From: Candidatus Aenigmatarchaeota archaeon
GTDB taxonomy: Archaea; Aenigmatarchaeota; Aenigmatarchaeia; JACPZZ01
NCBI GenBank assembly: GCA_016202815.1
Contig: JACQNZ010000004.1
Location: 121,522 to 185,521 of the forward strand
DNA length: 64,000 nt
Reading direction: 5' to 3'
Shown here: one piece after another, positions 9,316 through 16,855 of the stretch
Layout of the letters: each line of letters begins with the position of its first letter
How positions within the stretch are numbered: position 1 is the first letter of the stretch
Notes under the pieces: model-generated
The model's input: only the letters and a program-made list of their open reading frames with translations
The model's database searches: none
Told to the model about the DNA's origin: nothing
Program-made: the position numbers and the translations under genes

Positions 9316-9705
9316 ATGGAGATAAAAAGAATAATACTGGACGCGAATGTTTTAATAGAAGCAGCAAAAAACAAAATCGACATTTTCGGCCAGATAAAAA
9401 ACACTTTTCCGCGTGTTGAGATAACCACGTCCAGGTCCGTGATGGCGGAAGTAAAAAAAATTTCCGCCGGAAGGGGCAAAGCCGCGCTAGCCGCGCGCGT
9501 GGCTTTGGAACTTGCGAAAAAAAATTCCATCAAGGCAGCGAAAACAAAAACAACCGGTGACAGTTCGTTGCTGGAATTGTGCGGCGAAAACTCTGCGCTG
9601 ATAACGCAGGACAAGGAATTGCGGCACAAATGCGCTGAAAAGGGTTTTCAGGCGGGATATTTAAGAGGAAAAAGATATTTAACTTTCGAAGGGGAGATAA
9701 GATAA
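9316..9705 (+). CDS. PIN-domain ribonuclease-like protein (Fcf1/VapC type)
   Basis: A 129-residue protein with PIN-fold acidic residues. LDANVLIEAA at the N-terminus gives the first Asp, EVKK near residue 47 the second acidic residue, GDSSLLEL near 77 the third and ALITQDKELR the fourth. It follows the ATPase by three bases and precedes pyrophosphatase by two. No antitoxin gene is adjacent, and the layout resembles archaeal housekeeping PIN proteins involved in RNA processing rather than a toxin-antitoxin pair. The exact RNA target is unknown. Confidence 0.75.
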   Translation: MEIKRIILDANVLIEAAKNKIDIFGQIKNTFPRVEITTSRSVMAEVKKISAGRGKAALAARVALELAKKNSIKAAKTKTTGDSSLLELCGENSALITQDKELRHKCAEKGFQAGYLRGKRYLTFEGEIR

Positions 9706-9706
9706 A

Positions 9707-10225
9707 ATGAACCTATTGAGAGACCTGGGCGCGGGCAAGAATGCGCCTGACGAGATAAACGTGGTTGTTGAAGTCCCGAAGGGATCCAGGAACAAATACG
9801 AGTATGACAAGGAAAACGGAGTTTTCATACTTGACCGCGTGTTGCGTTCGCCGTTCCATTACGCCGGCGATTACGGCTTTGTGCCGCAGACACTATGCGG
9901 CGACGGCGACCCGTTGGATGTTGTGATCCTGGTAGACCAACCAAGCTTTCCCGGTTGCGTGATCAATGCCCGGCCTGTTGCAATGTTGTTGATGAAGGAC
10001 GAGAAAGGCACGGACGAAAAAATCTTAGCGGTCCCGGCTGACGATTCGCGCTACGATGAGATGAAAAACATGGAAACAGTCCCGGCGCATATACTCAAAG
10101 AAATCGCTCATTTTTTCGAACAGTATAAGGTTCTGGAAAAAGGCAAATGGGCAAAAGTGGAAGGCTGGAAAAACGCCGATGAAGCGAAAAGGCTGATAAA
10201 GGCGTCGATGAAAGCTTTCAAATAA
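9707..10225 (+). CDS. ppa: Inorganic pyrophosphatase (family I)
   Basis: A 172-residue soluble pyrophosphatase of normal length. Signatures include VVVEVPKGSRNKYEYDK at the N-terminus, FHYAGDYGFVPQT, and the metal-binding motif GDGDPLDVVIL with its cluster of aspartates. It hydrolyses PPi to two phosphates in the cytoplasm, pulling biosynthetic reactions forward. ATG lies two bases after the PIN gene stop. Confidence 0.95.
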   Translation: MNLLRDLGAGKNAPDEINVVVEVPKGSRNKYEYDKENGVFILDRVLRSPFHYAGDYGFVPQTLCGDGDPLDVVILVDQPSFPGCVINARPVAMLLMKDEKGTDEKILAVPADDSRYDEMKNMETVPAHILKEIAHFFEQYKVLEKGKWAKVEGWKNADEAKRLIKASMKAFK

Positions 10226-10245
10226 AGTTTAAATTGTGCAGGCTG

Positions 10246-10330
10246 CCTTTATAAAGTTAAATTACCAATTTCAGTTGCGACACACAGGTCAAAATCTTCT
10301 GTTTTGGCTACAAATTACGCTTAGGTGAGG
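10246..10330 (+). promoter_or_regulatory. Promoter and leader of the rpo7-spt4-rps24e-rps27ae operon
   Basis: The 107-base gap upstream of rpo7 contains the TATA-like CTTTATAAAG at 10248-10257 and a GGTGAGG Shine-Dalgarno-like stretch five bases before the ATG at 10333. If the TATA box is used, the leader is about 50 bases. Assignment is by inspection only. Confidence 0.45.
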
Positions 10331-10332
10331 CT

Positions 10333-10911
10333 ATGTACAAATTGATTACAATTGAGGATGTTGTCCGCGTGCTGCCTTCGAAATTAGGCATGCCTATAAA
10401 AAGTTCTGTCAAGCAAAGCCTTCAGGAACAACTGGAGGGCGTCATGGACAAGGAGATAGGCGTCATAGTCGCGGTTACAAACGTCAGAAGCGTGGGCGAG
10501 GGCAAGCTGCTTCCCGGGGACGGTTCCATACATTACGTGGCAACGTTTGACGTGTTGGCCTATTATCCAATGATGTACGAGATAGTGAGCGGTGAAGTCA
10601 TAGACATAACGGAATTCGGCGCTTTTGTACGCATGGGACCGTTGGACGGCTTGGTCCACATTTCGCAGGTGATGGACGATTTCGTTTCTTACGACGGCAA
10701 GAATTCGATGTTTCTGGGAAAGGACTCTAAAAGGACCATAAAGGAGGGCGACAGCGTGAAAGCGCGCGTGATAACCGTGTCGTTGGGAAAAAACGATTAC
10801 AAGATCGGGCTTACGATGCGCCAGAGCGGGCTCGGCGTCCTGGAGTGGGTCCCTATAAAAAAGGCTGATGCCAAAGAGACTAAAGAACAGGAGATGAAAA
10901 ACAGTGGCTGA
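10333..10911 (+). CDS. rpo7: RNA polymerase subunit Rpo7 (E')
   Basis: A 192-residue homologue of Rpb7, the archaeal polymerase stalk subunit that pairs with Rpo4. The N-terminal tip domain (MYKLITIEDVVRVLP) is followed by an S1/OB domain starting near VSGEVIDITEFGAFVRMGPLDGLVHISQV. The C-terminal tail is lysine/glutamate rich and somewhat longer than usual. A GTG-started spt4 gene overlaps its last eight bases. Confidence 0.95.
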   Translation: MYKLITIEDVVRVLPSKLGMPIKSSVKQSLQEQLEGVMDKEIGVIVAVTNVRSVGEGKLLPGDGSIHYVATFDVLAYYPMMYEIVSGEVIDITEFGAFVRMGPLDGLVHISQVMDDFVSYDGKNSMFLGKDSKRTIKEGDSVKARVITVSLGKNDYKIGLTMRQSGLGVLEWVPIKKADAKETKEQEMKNSG

Positions 10912-11089
10912 TAAGGTCTGTAGAACGTGTCGAAGGTTTGTAAAAGAAAGCGTTTGCCCGGTGTGCAAAGGCACAAGCTTTTCTTGGTCATGGAAAGGGA
11001 TCGTAGTTGTCAATGACCCGAATGATTCCAGCATCGCGAAGCATATGGGAATAACGGTTCCGGGTAAATACTGCATATTGATGAAGTGA
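10904..11089 (+). CDS. spt4: Transcription elongation factor Spt4 (RpoE'')
   Basis: A 61-residue zinc protein. Two CxxC knuckles (CRTC at residues 6-9, CPVC at 19-22) are followed by SWKGIVVVNDPNDSSIAKHMGI, the conserved Spt4 core. It binds Spt5 and supports processive transcription. The start codon is GTG at 10904, overlapping the rpo7 stop, an arrangement common in archaeal rpo7-spt4 pairs. Confidence 0.92.
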   Translation: MADKVCRTCRRFVKESVCPVCKGTSFSWSWKGIVVVNDPNDSSIAKHMGITVPGKYCILMK

Positions 11090-11093
11090 TAAC

Positions 11094-11396
11094 ATGGAGA
11101 TGGAAATAGTCTCTGAGAAGGTTAACCCTGTGTTGAAGAGAAGGGAAATAGTTGTAAAGATCAAGGCGAGCGGCGCAACACCGTCGAGGAAGGACGTGGT
11201 TGCCGGGGTCGCGTCGCATTTCGGCGTTGACGACAAGCTTATTCTTGTGGACCAGATACTCACTGAATTCGGGACATCAGGTTCGCGTGCAAGGGTCAAG
11301 ATCTATGACGACCCGAAATTCATACCGAAACAAAGGCTGGAAATAGTGAAGGCCCGTTCAAAATCCGCAGCGGAGGACCAAAATGCCAAAGCATAA
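11094..11396 (+). CDS. rps24e: 30S ribosomal protein S24e
   Basis: A 100-residue protein matching S24e: [21 protein letters not shown] at the start and the characteristic [17 protein letters not shown] in the second half. It lies four bases after spt4, and its last 14 bases overlap the S27ae gene, consistent with co-translation of the two ribosomal proteins. Confidence 0.92.
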   Translation: MEMEIVSEKVNPVLKRREIVVKIKASGATPSRKDVVAGVASHFGVDDKLILVDQILTEFGTSGSRARVKIYDDPKFIPKQRLEIVKARSKSAAEDQNAKA

Positions 11397-11544
11397 GCCT
11401 ATGCAGCACTGGAAAATGTACAAGGATGGAAAGCATAAGAGCAGGGCGTGTGCGCGATGCGGCGCCGGCACGTGGATGGCCGAGCATAAGGACAGGTTTA
11501 CCTGCGGAAAATGCAAATACAGCGAAAGCAAGAAAACATCCTAA
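11383..11544 (+). CDS. rps27ae: 30S ribosomal protein S27ae
   Basis: A 53-residue ribosomal protein read as [13 protein letters not shown] followed by a zinc ribbon. The four cysteines are in CARC and CGKC, separated by [14 protein letters not shown], the S27ae pattern. ATG lies inside the end of rps24e in a different frame. Short but unambiguous from motif and from the conserved archaeal order rpo7-spt4-S24e-S27ae. Confidence 0.92.
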   Translation: MPKHKPMQHWKMYKDGKHKSRACARCGAGTWMAEHKDRFTCGKCKYSESKKTS

Positions 11545-11639
11545 GCGCATGTAACAGAGGTTTCTGCAACCCCGGAAGATGTTCCTATTCTTATTAAAAG
11601 CATGGATAGGTTTTGTTTATACGGGCATTAAATCATTTT

Positions 11640-12278
11640 TCAGGCCTGGAGTCCTGCGCTGCTTATGATCGATTTTTTAACGTCTTCTATCTGGGGCAAA
11701 TGCCTGTTGTGGCTTGAAGACTCGGTTTTCCCATAGGCTATAAAATTCCTTCGGTCTGCTGGCGCGGGCTCGAATGAGCTGACCAACGCCAGCTTTGCGC
11801 CGGTCTTCGCAGCCCCGGCGAATATGCCATCAAAGGATTCGATGTCTTTTTTGCTTTTTGCCGGCAGCACGATTTTCATATATTTGGACAGTACAGCCAT
11901 GTCGTCCATAATCTTTTTCAGGTTTTTCTGCAAGGGGAAGGTTTCAGGACGGTAGGAAACTATGGTTTTAATCCCGTTTGCCCGCGCATAGGCAAACGTG
12001 CTTTCGATGAAGTTTTTAGGAAACTCCAAATCAATGTCGACGAATTCTGTCCTGAATTTCAGCGCCTTTTTCAGGGCGTCGGCTGTTTTCCGGTTTTTCG
12101 TGTATTCAACCGACAGGATTACGGGGAGGGGAAAACTTTCTATGAGCTCGAAGTTGCTATAATCTTCGATGCCGTTTAGCAGTATTTCGACGAAATCTGC
12201 GCCGCGCTGCCTGGCATCCGAGGCCTTTTGAAGAAGCTCTTGCATGCTTTTGCCCGCAAGGACTGCGCACGCTCTCAT
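11640..12278 (-). CDS. AroD-like (type I 3-dehydroquinate dehydratase fold) protein, divergent
   Basis: A 212-residue TIM-barrel-like protein most similar in layout to type I dehydroquinate dehydratase. The opening AVLAGKSMQELLQKASDARQ, GADFVEILLN, VDIDLE, and the lysine in MKIVLPAKS fit strands 1, 2, 4 and 6 of AroD. The segment where AroD has its catalytic histidine (S-x-H-D-F) reads SYRPETF, with Arg instead of His, and the RxxxEGG region is missing. It may be an inactive or altered-function relative. It stands alone on the minus strand with no other shikimate genes nearby. Confidence 0.5.
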   Translation of the reverse strand: MRACAVLAGKSMQELLQKASDARQRGADFVEILLNGIEDYSNFELIESFPLPVILSVEYTKNRKTADALKKALKFRTEFVDIDLEFPKNFIESTFAYARANGIKTIVSYRPETFPLQKNLKKIMDDMAVLSKYMKIVLPAKSKKDIESFDGIFAGAAKTGAKLALVSSFEPAPADRRNFIAYGKTESSSHNRHLPQIEDVKKSIISSAGLQA

Positions 12279-12348
12279 GATGTTAGATAAAAGGCCAAGG
12301 ATTAAAAGATTTATTCAGGCTTTGCCACAATAGTGTTAGAGTGATAAA

Positions 12349-13110
12349 ATGAGCAGGATTATCGGCGTGTTCTCGGGGAAGGGCGGCGTAGGAAAAACGA
12401 CGACAGCGGTCAATCTGGGCATTGCGCTAACCAAACTGGGCAAGTCCGTCATACTCGTGGATTCAAACGTGAACACGCCTAACGTCAGCCTCCACCTTGG
12501 TATGAATTTCACGCCTTTCACAATACAGGACATCATCGAAAACCAGACGTACATCCCGCAGGCGTTATACATACATGAAAGCGGGTTGCGGGTGATACCT
12601 GCGGATTTCTCATTAAAGGACAGGCATGTCGACATATCCGAATTAAAAAACCACATGCACAAGCTTGCAGGAGAATCTGATTACGTCATTATGGACTGTG
12701 CGCCCGGCCTCGGGCCTGACGCACGCGCTGCAATAGAGGCGTGCAGCGAGTTTTTGATAGTCACAAACCCGGAAACGCCTGCCGTTGCTGACGCTTACAA
12801 GACGTACAAGTCGATCAAAGGCATGAACGGAAAGGTTCTAGGCTTGGTCGTAAACAAAGTCAACAACGATGCGTATGAGCTGCAAAGCGGCGAGATAGAG
12901 GACTTTTTTAACGAAAACATCATCGGCATAGTGCCGGAGGACAGGAATGTGCGGGCTTCAATACAGGACAGGAAACCTATAACAATATACAGGCCGAACT
13001 CAAAGGCTGCGCGGGCGTACCGCAAGCTTGCCATGCAAATAGAAGGGGTCAGGGAGCCGACTTTGGGAGACATCCTATTCTCGTTGCTGAACATGGACAG
13101 GAAAAAATGA
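12349..13110 (+). CDS. MinD/ParA-family ATPase
   Basis: A 253-residue deviant-Walker ATPase. GVFSGKGGVGKTTTAVNLG at the N-terminus is the MinD/ParA P-loop, VDSNVNTPNVSLHLG the switch region and YVIMDCAPGLGPDA the Walker B region. The C-terminal end may form an amphipathic helix (GDILFSLLNMDRKK) as in membrane-associated MinD. Archaeal members place surface or division machinery at the membrane; the partner here is unknown. Sits in its own transcription unit. Confidence 0.85.
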   Translation: MSRIIGVFSGKGGVGKTTTAVNLGIALTKLGKSVILVDSNVNTPNVSLHLGMNFTPFTIQDIIENQTYIPQALYIHESGLRVIPADFSLKDRHVDISELKNHMHKLAGESDYVIMDCAPGLGPDARAAIEACSEFLIVTNPETPAVADAYKTYKSIKGMNGKVLGLVVNKVNNDAYELQSGEIEDFFNENIIGIVPEDRNVRASIQDRKPITIYRPNSKAARAYRKLAMQIEGVREPTLGDILFSLLNMDRKK

Positions 13111-13173
13111 TTTTATCGGAACCCTGATAAGGCAATACTTTTAAGCGGAGCAGGCGAATCATCAAGGAACAAG

Positions 13174-13851
13174 ATGATTTCCGTTTCCGATCTTTCTTAC
13201 CTCGGCTTGTGCCAGATCGCCTTCCTTTTCAACAAAAAAGCCAAGATCGTAACGCGGGCAATGATGCAGGGCGCCAAGAGGCACAACGAACTGCAGCAGA
13301 TGGTTACAGCTTACACTGATGAGGAGATTGTGGAGAAAACCGCAAAGGGTGAAAAATTTGTTGCGAGGGAAATATCCGTAACAGACTACGAGAACGGCCT
13401 GCGCGGCAGGATTGACGAGCTTCATTTCCTCGGACACAACGAGGACAGGCGAAACGCTGTGGTGATAAAAGACGACAAATTTTCATACGCCAATTTCCTG
13501 GGAATGAATGACTCGCACAGGATACAGCTGTCGTCATACGCCTTCATGATGCCCAACGACCCAAAATTTAAGGACCTGGTAAGGGTCGTGGGTGCGTCGA
13601 TAAACTTCAGGAAATTCGATTCACCGTCAGCGGTTGAGTTCAAAATTTCCGGCAGCCAGTTGTCTTCGTGGACGGAACAGATACCCGGGCTTGCCCGGCT
13701 GGCGAACGATATCCTATCCAACGGAGCTGCGCCGCAAGCCCAAGGCTTTGCACTGATAGATTCTGAGTGGCTGCCCGTTTCAAAGAGAACGTGCACTTCG
13801 TGCAAATATAACAAGGTCTGCAGCGTGGGAAGAAAGATGCTGTCGGGATAA
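13174..13851 (+). CDS. Cas4-like PD-(D/E)XK nuclease with Fe-S cysteines
   Basis: A 225-residue protein of the RecB/Cas4 nuclease fold. An early cysteine lies in YLGLCQIAF, the nuclease core in GRIDELHF and AVVIKDDKFS (Asp and Lys of the PD-(D/E)XK signature), then HRIQLSSYAFMM corresponding to the QxxxY motif. The C-terminal CTSCKYNKVC supplies the remaining cysteines of a 4Fe-4S cluster. No CRISPR repeats or other cas genes are in the window, so it is a stand-alone Cas4-like repair or recombination nuclease. A TATA-like AATACTTTTAAG lies about 40 bases upstream. Confidence 0.7.
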   Translation: MISVSDLSYLGLCQIAFLFNKKAKIVTRAMMQGAKRHNELQQMVTAYTDEEIVEKTAKGEKFVAREISVTDYENGLRGRIDELHFLGHNEDRRNAVVIKDDKFSYANFLGMNDSHRIQLSSYAFMMPNDPKFKDLVRVVGASINFRKFDSPSAVEFKISGSQLSSWTEQIPGLARLANDILSNGAAPQAQGFALIDSEWLPVSKRTCTSCKYNKVCSVGRKMLSG

Positions 13852-13863
13852 ATTTTCCAGCAC

Positions 13864-13909
13864 GTCCTCCGGTTATTGTTGGCTGGCAGTTAGAAACAGC
13901 CCGGAGGAC
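13864..13909. other. Inverted repeat / hairpin after the Cas4-like gene
   Basis: GTCCTCCGG at 13864-13872 is perfectly complementary to CCGGAGGAC at 13901-13909. Inside, GGCTG at 13881-13885 pairs with CAGCC at 13897-13901. This gives a long interrupted hairpin 13 bases after the stop codon. It may be a terminator-like or RNA-processing structure; no U-tract follows, so intrinsic termination is doubtful. Confidence 0.5.
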
Positions 13910-13984
13910 AATGCTGCGAACAGGATCGTAAAGTTCTGGTCATTCTTTGGAGAAATCATCCCAGATCAAGCAAGCTTGAAATTA

Positions 13985-14097
13985 AAAACAGGCGCATCGG
14001 AAACTGAAGCATACCGAAAAGCTTGAAGCATATCGTATACTGTATCGATATGCTTCGGTCTATGGCGGTATGCTTCTAGCTGCAAAGCGCCTGTTTT
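13985..14097. repeat. Nested-hairpin intergenic element, copy 1
   Basis: Three nested inverted repeats occupy a 401-base gene-free stretch (13852-14252). The outer pair is AAAACAGGCGC (13985-13995) with GCGCCTGTTTT (14087-14097). The middle pair is GAAGCATACCG (14006-14016) with CGGTATGCTTC (14066-14076). The inner pair is GAAGCATATCG (14025-14035) with CGATATGCTTC (14046-14056), enclosing the loop TATACTGTAT. The inner hairpin, its identical loop and the flanks ACTGAAGCAT / ATGCTTCYAGCT recur at 25246-25338 with compensatory substitutions. Could be a MITE-like element or a structured RNA. The rest of the gap holds no convincing reading frame. Confidence 0.75.
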
Positions 14098-14252
14098 AGC
14101 CGATTCGGAGGATACGCAAAACTTGCCGCTCAATGCCCAATTGGTTATTTGCGTTTGCATAGCCTTTCAATGTATTCTTCGGCCCGATGCCAGATAAATA
14201 AGCCGGGCAAGTTTTTTCAACTATTTCTGCTTTGCGTGACATAAAACTAAGC

Positions 14253-15323
14253 ATGGATTTGTCCGGTGCGAAGAGCCGTAAGCCATTTTTCTATTTAATC
14301 GTGCTGCTGGGCATGCTGCTTGTGTACGCTGCTTATTTCCAGTTAAACCCGCCTGCCAGGACCGTAGGCTCTGTGAAGAGCCTGGTTAACATGAGCGAAA
14401 TAAGCACACCGCTGCCTGAAGGCGCGATACCGGAGATAAACAATCCCAAGTTCGTTGCTGCGCAGGGCGTTACATACCCGGAGGATAAGGACCTTGTTGT
14501 GGGCGTTGTTTACAATGGCGTGGTCAAGGCGTACCCTGTCAAGATACTCAATTATCACGAAGTTATCAACGACAATTTTTCCGGAAAACCTGTCACGGTC
14601 ACGTATTGCGCGCTTTGCAGGATACCGGCAGTTTATGAAGGCAAGCTGTCAGGCAAGACGGCCGCGTTCAGGGTGACGGGCTTGCTTTACAATTCAAACG
14701 ATATTTTAGTGGATGTTGAAACACGCTCCTACTGGCAGCAAATTACAGGGCAGGCTATTATCGGAAACGCCATTGGGAAAAACCTAACAAGGATACCAAG
14801 CGAAATGACAATGTGGGCGTTTTGGAAGGTCAAATATCCTGACACGCTGGTCATGTCTTCGGACACAGGATTCGACCGTGACTATGGGACAGACCCGTAC
14901 GGCGGCTACGAGGAAAGCGATGACACCTGGTACTCATTGAAAAAAGCTGACAAACGGCTGTGGACGAAGGACATAGTCTATGGCGTCTCGTTCAACGACG
15001 GATCGAAGGCCTACCCGAAAAGCAACGTGACCCATGCAGGCGTAATCAATGACATGATAGGAAAAAACAAAATCGCCATTGTATACGACAAAGACCTGGA
15101 CAGTGTCAAAGTTTTTAGCAGGGTTTTGCGCGGGACCGAATTGAATTTCGAGACAATCGACAACAGGGTTGTTGATACGAACACCAGAAGCGTTTGGAAT
15201 TATGACGGCGTTGCGACCGAAGGCCCGATGAAATCGGAAAAGTTAAGACGCATAGACGCAACGTACGGCTTCTGGTATGTGTGGTCTGCTTTCTATCCGC
15301 GCACAGCGGTTTACGCGGTTTAA
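14253..15323 (+). CDS. Membrane-anchored DUF3179-family protein
   Basis: About 356 residues. A single N-terminal transmembrane or signal-anchor helix (FFYLIVLLGMLLVYAAYF) is followed by an extracytoplasmic domain typical of DUF3179. Visible family features are VVYNGVVKAYPVKILNYHEVIND, VTVTYCALCRIPAVYEG with two cysteines, and DVETRSYWQQITGQAIIG. A second copy of the first motif (GVSFNDGSKAYPKSNVTHAGVIND) suggests an internal duplication. Biochemical function of the family is unknown to me. ATG at 14253 is preferred over TTG at 14232. Confidence 0.8.
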   Translation: MDLSGAKSRKPFFYLIVLLGMLLVYAAYFQLNPPARTVGSVKSLVNMSEISTPLPEGAIPEINNPKFVAAQGVTYPEDKDLVVGVVYNGVVKAYPVKILNYHEVINDNFSGKPVTVTYCALCRIPAVYEGKLSGKTAAFRVTGLLYNSNDILVDVETRSYWQQITGQAIIGNAIGKNLTRIPSEMTMWAFWKVKYPDTLVMSSDTGFDRDYGTDPYGGYEESDDTWYSLKKADKRLWTKDIVYGVSFNDGSKAYPKSNVTHAGVINDMIGKNKIAIVYDKDLDSVKVFSRVLRGTELNFETIDNRVVDTNTRSVWNYDGVATEGPMKSEKLRRIDATYGFWYVWSAFYPRTAVYAV

Positions 15324-15348
15324 ATAGTTTTTCCGGGATTATTATTTT

Positions 15349-15729
15349 ATGAAATTATTCGTGGCTTATGCTAACGTGGAAAGCGTTGGGCGCGCTGATT
15401 ATTTTGACAAAGGAGTTCCGGTGTTATTGGGCAAGAGGAGGAATTATGCGGACATCATCGCAAGGCAGCCAAGGTCGTCAGTTGTAGCCGTTGTCGCGGA
15501 AAGCAGGCCTGAGACAGGCCTGATGCTGGCAAGTGTATCCAGGCTCGGTTTTCGCAGGACTGTTGAAATTTACGGTGCGGATCCCGTAGAGCTTGCGGGT
15601 GCTATAAGGGCAAAACACCCGGACATAGTAATGGTTTCCATTTCAAGGACAAATCCGGTTATTGAACATGCTTACGAACTGACGCGGGATCTGTTCGAAC
15701 CGCATTCTATTGGCAGGATGCCGGCATAG
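15349..15729 (+). CDS. Conserved-looking hypothetical protein, small alpha/beta
   Basis: A 126-residue protein I do not recognise. Alternating hydrophobic strands and helices (MKLFVAYANVESV, SSVVAVVAESRP, PDIVMVSISRTNP) suggest a compact alpha/beta fold, possibly flavodoxin- or receiver-like, without a clear catalytic motif. It starts 25 bases after the DUF3179 stop, so the two may be co-transcribed. Confidence 0.55.
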   Translation: MKLFVAYANVESVGRADYFDKGVPVLLGKRRNYADIIARQPRSSVVAVVAESRPETGLMLASVSRLGFRRTVEIYGADPVELAGAIRAKHPDIVMVSISRTNPVIEHAYELTRDLFEPHSIGRMPA

Positions 15730-15790
15730 ATTGTTTTTGTACTGCAAAAAACTTGCCAGCTCCCATCATTCTGAAACACGTCCGGGCGGC

Positions 15791-15896
15791 AATGAGCTTG
15801 ATGGCAGGCCAGATAAGAGGTGATATACTTCTCACCCGGCCTGCCGTGGGAGGCGGAAACGCGAATGGAGGGCGAAGCCTTGTTTCCGTGCTCGTT
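15791..15896. ncRNA. Candidate structured RNA with three-way junction
   Basis: Between two convergent genes, three helices close on one another. P1 is AATGAGC (15791-15797) with GCTCGTT (15890-15896). P2 is GGCAGGCC (15803-15810) with GGCCTGCC (15838-15845), capped by GGTGA/TCACC. P3 is CGGAAAC (15854-15860) with GTTTCCG (15882-15888), enclosing AGGGC-GAA-GCCTT. Joining segments are TTGAT, eight bases and one base. No reading frame covers it, and it matches neither RNase P, SRP RNA, 5S rRNA nor tRNA by inspection. Strand is undetermined; pairing supports either. Confidence 0.55.
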
Positions 15897-15982
15897 AACT
15901 AGTTATTTCTTCGGACTGCATCATTACACTTTCGGTTAAATGAAGTTCCGATATGAGAAAAGCAGTTCCGATAGTTCCAAAA

Positions 15983-16756
15983 TTAATTCTTGTCCCGGTT
16001 TCTTAATCTGATTCTGCCAGTCTCGTACAACCCCATCATGTCGGCATATGCCAATTTCCCTGTGTACGACATGCTGACCCTGTGGGAAGGGTGTATGGGT
16101 TCCTTTTCTCCCAGATCGACCGGGGCGGAGACGGGCGTTATTTCCGGCCTTCCCACCCTTTTCAAAATGAAGTTTCCGTACACCGGTACTTCCCTGACGG
16201 ATTGCATTGCTGTCGCGGCGCGTTTTGCCGTGTCCATGCCGCCCGGTATCGTCACTGGCGCTGGCGTGTATTTTACCTTTCCTACGTAGACATCCACTTT
16301 CGCATCCACATTCAAACCGGTTTCCAGTTGTGTGATTGCTGTGGATATTTCACCGCGTCCGTTCACTCTGTTGACCCTGGATTCCTGCATGGCGCGCTTA
16401 ACAGCTTCCCTGACAACGTAGTTTGCGTTGTTAGTGATTTGCGCGTAAAACGGATTTTGTCTTACGGCGTTTGCAAGCTCTTTTTCCAGTTCGGCCTGGA
16501 AAATTTCCGCCAACGATTGCCTTGTAATCTGACTCAGGTGCTTCCTAACAAGTGCGATGTGCTCAAGTATTGGCAAATCGGAAAGCGAGCCTGTTAAATC
16601 GTAATTTAAGACTGCGGCCACTTCCGTTTCCAGCGGACGGCTCCTTTCGGACCGGTTCGCAAACAATTCGTCATAGAGCGAACCAGCTATTACGTACGGA
16701 TAGCCGTGCCCGGTTATTTCTGCCCTGATTTCCTCCTCTCTTTCAGCCTGGCTCAT
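15983..16756 (-). CDS. Hypothetical soluble protein
   Basis: A 257-residue protein I do not recognise. No signal peptide or membrane helix. The N-terminal two thirds look helical and charged (AEREEEIRAEITGHGYPYV, then EIFQAELEKELANAVRQNP). The C-terminal part is beta-rich with VDVYVGKVKYTPAPVTIPGG. It is divergent from the Tat-signal protein at 16856-17974 across about 100 bases, so the two may be functionally linked; that is inference only. Confidence 0.55.
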   Translation of the reverse strand: MSQAEREEEIRAEITGHGYPYVIAGSLYDELFANRSERSRPLETEVAAVLNYDLTGSLSDLPILEHIALVRKHLSQITRQSLAEIFQAELEKELANAVRQNPFYAQITNNANYVVREAVKRAMQESRVNRVNGRGEISTAITQLETGLNVDAKVDVYVGKVKYTPAPVTIPGGMDTAKRAATAMQSVREVPVYGNFILKRVGRPEITPVSAPVDLGEKEPIHPSHRVSMSYTGKLAYADMMGLYETGRIRLRNRDKN

Positions 16757-16855
16757 GATAAACCGAAAACATAGAGAATTGCGGAGTATTTAAAGGTGTA
16801 TTTTTCCCTGGACTTTTTGGAATGATATTAAAACCTGTTGGACTCTTGTATGTTC

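Noticed and set aside
9316-9705. VapC toxin of a toxin-antitoxin pair
   Set aside because: No small upstream antitoxin gene; the neighbours are a cation pump and pyrophosphatase, and it lies in a housekeeping run.
13174-13851. CRISPR-Cas locus suggested by the Cas4-like gene
   Set aside because: No regularly spaced direct repeats and no other cas genes occur anywhere in the window.
13864-13910. H/ACA guide RNA (ACA follows the lower stem)
   Set aside because: No internal pseudouridylation pocket: the 3' side has no unpaired bases between the two stems.
15791-15896. SRP RNA or RNase P RNA
   Set aside because: Too short, and the conserved SRP helix-8 loop and RNase P core sequences are not present.
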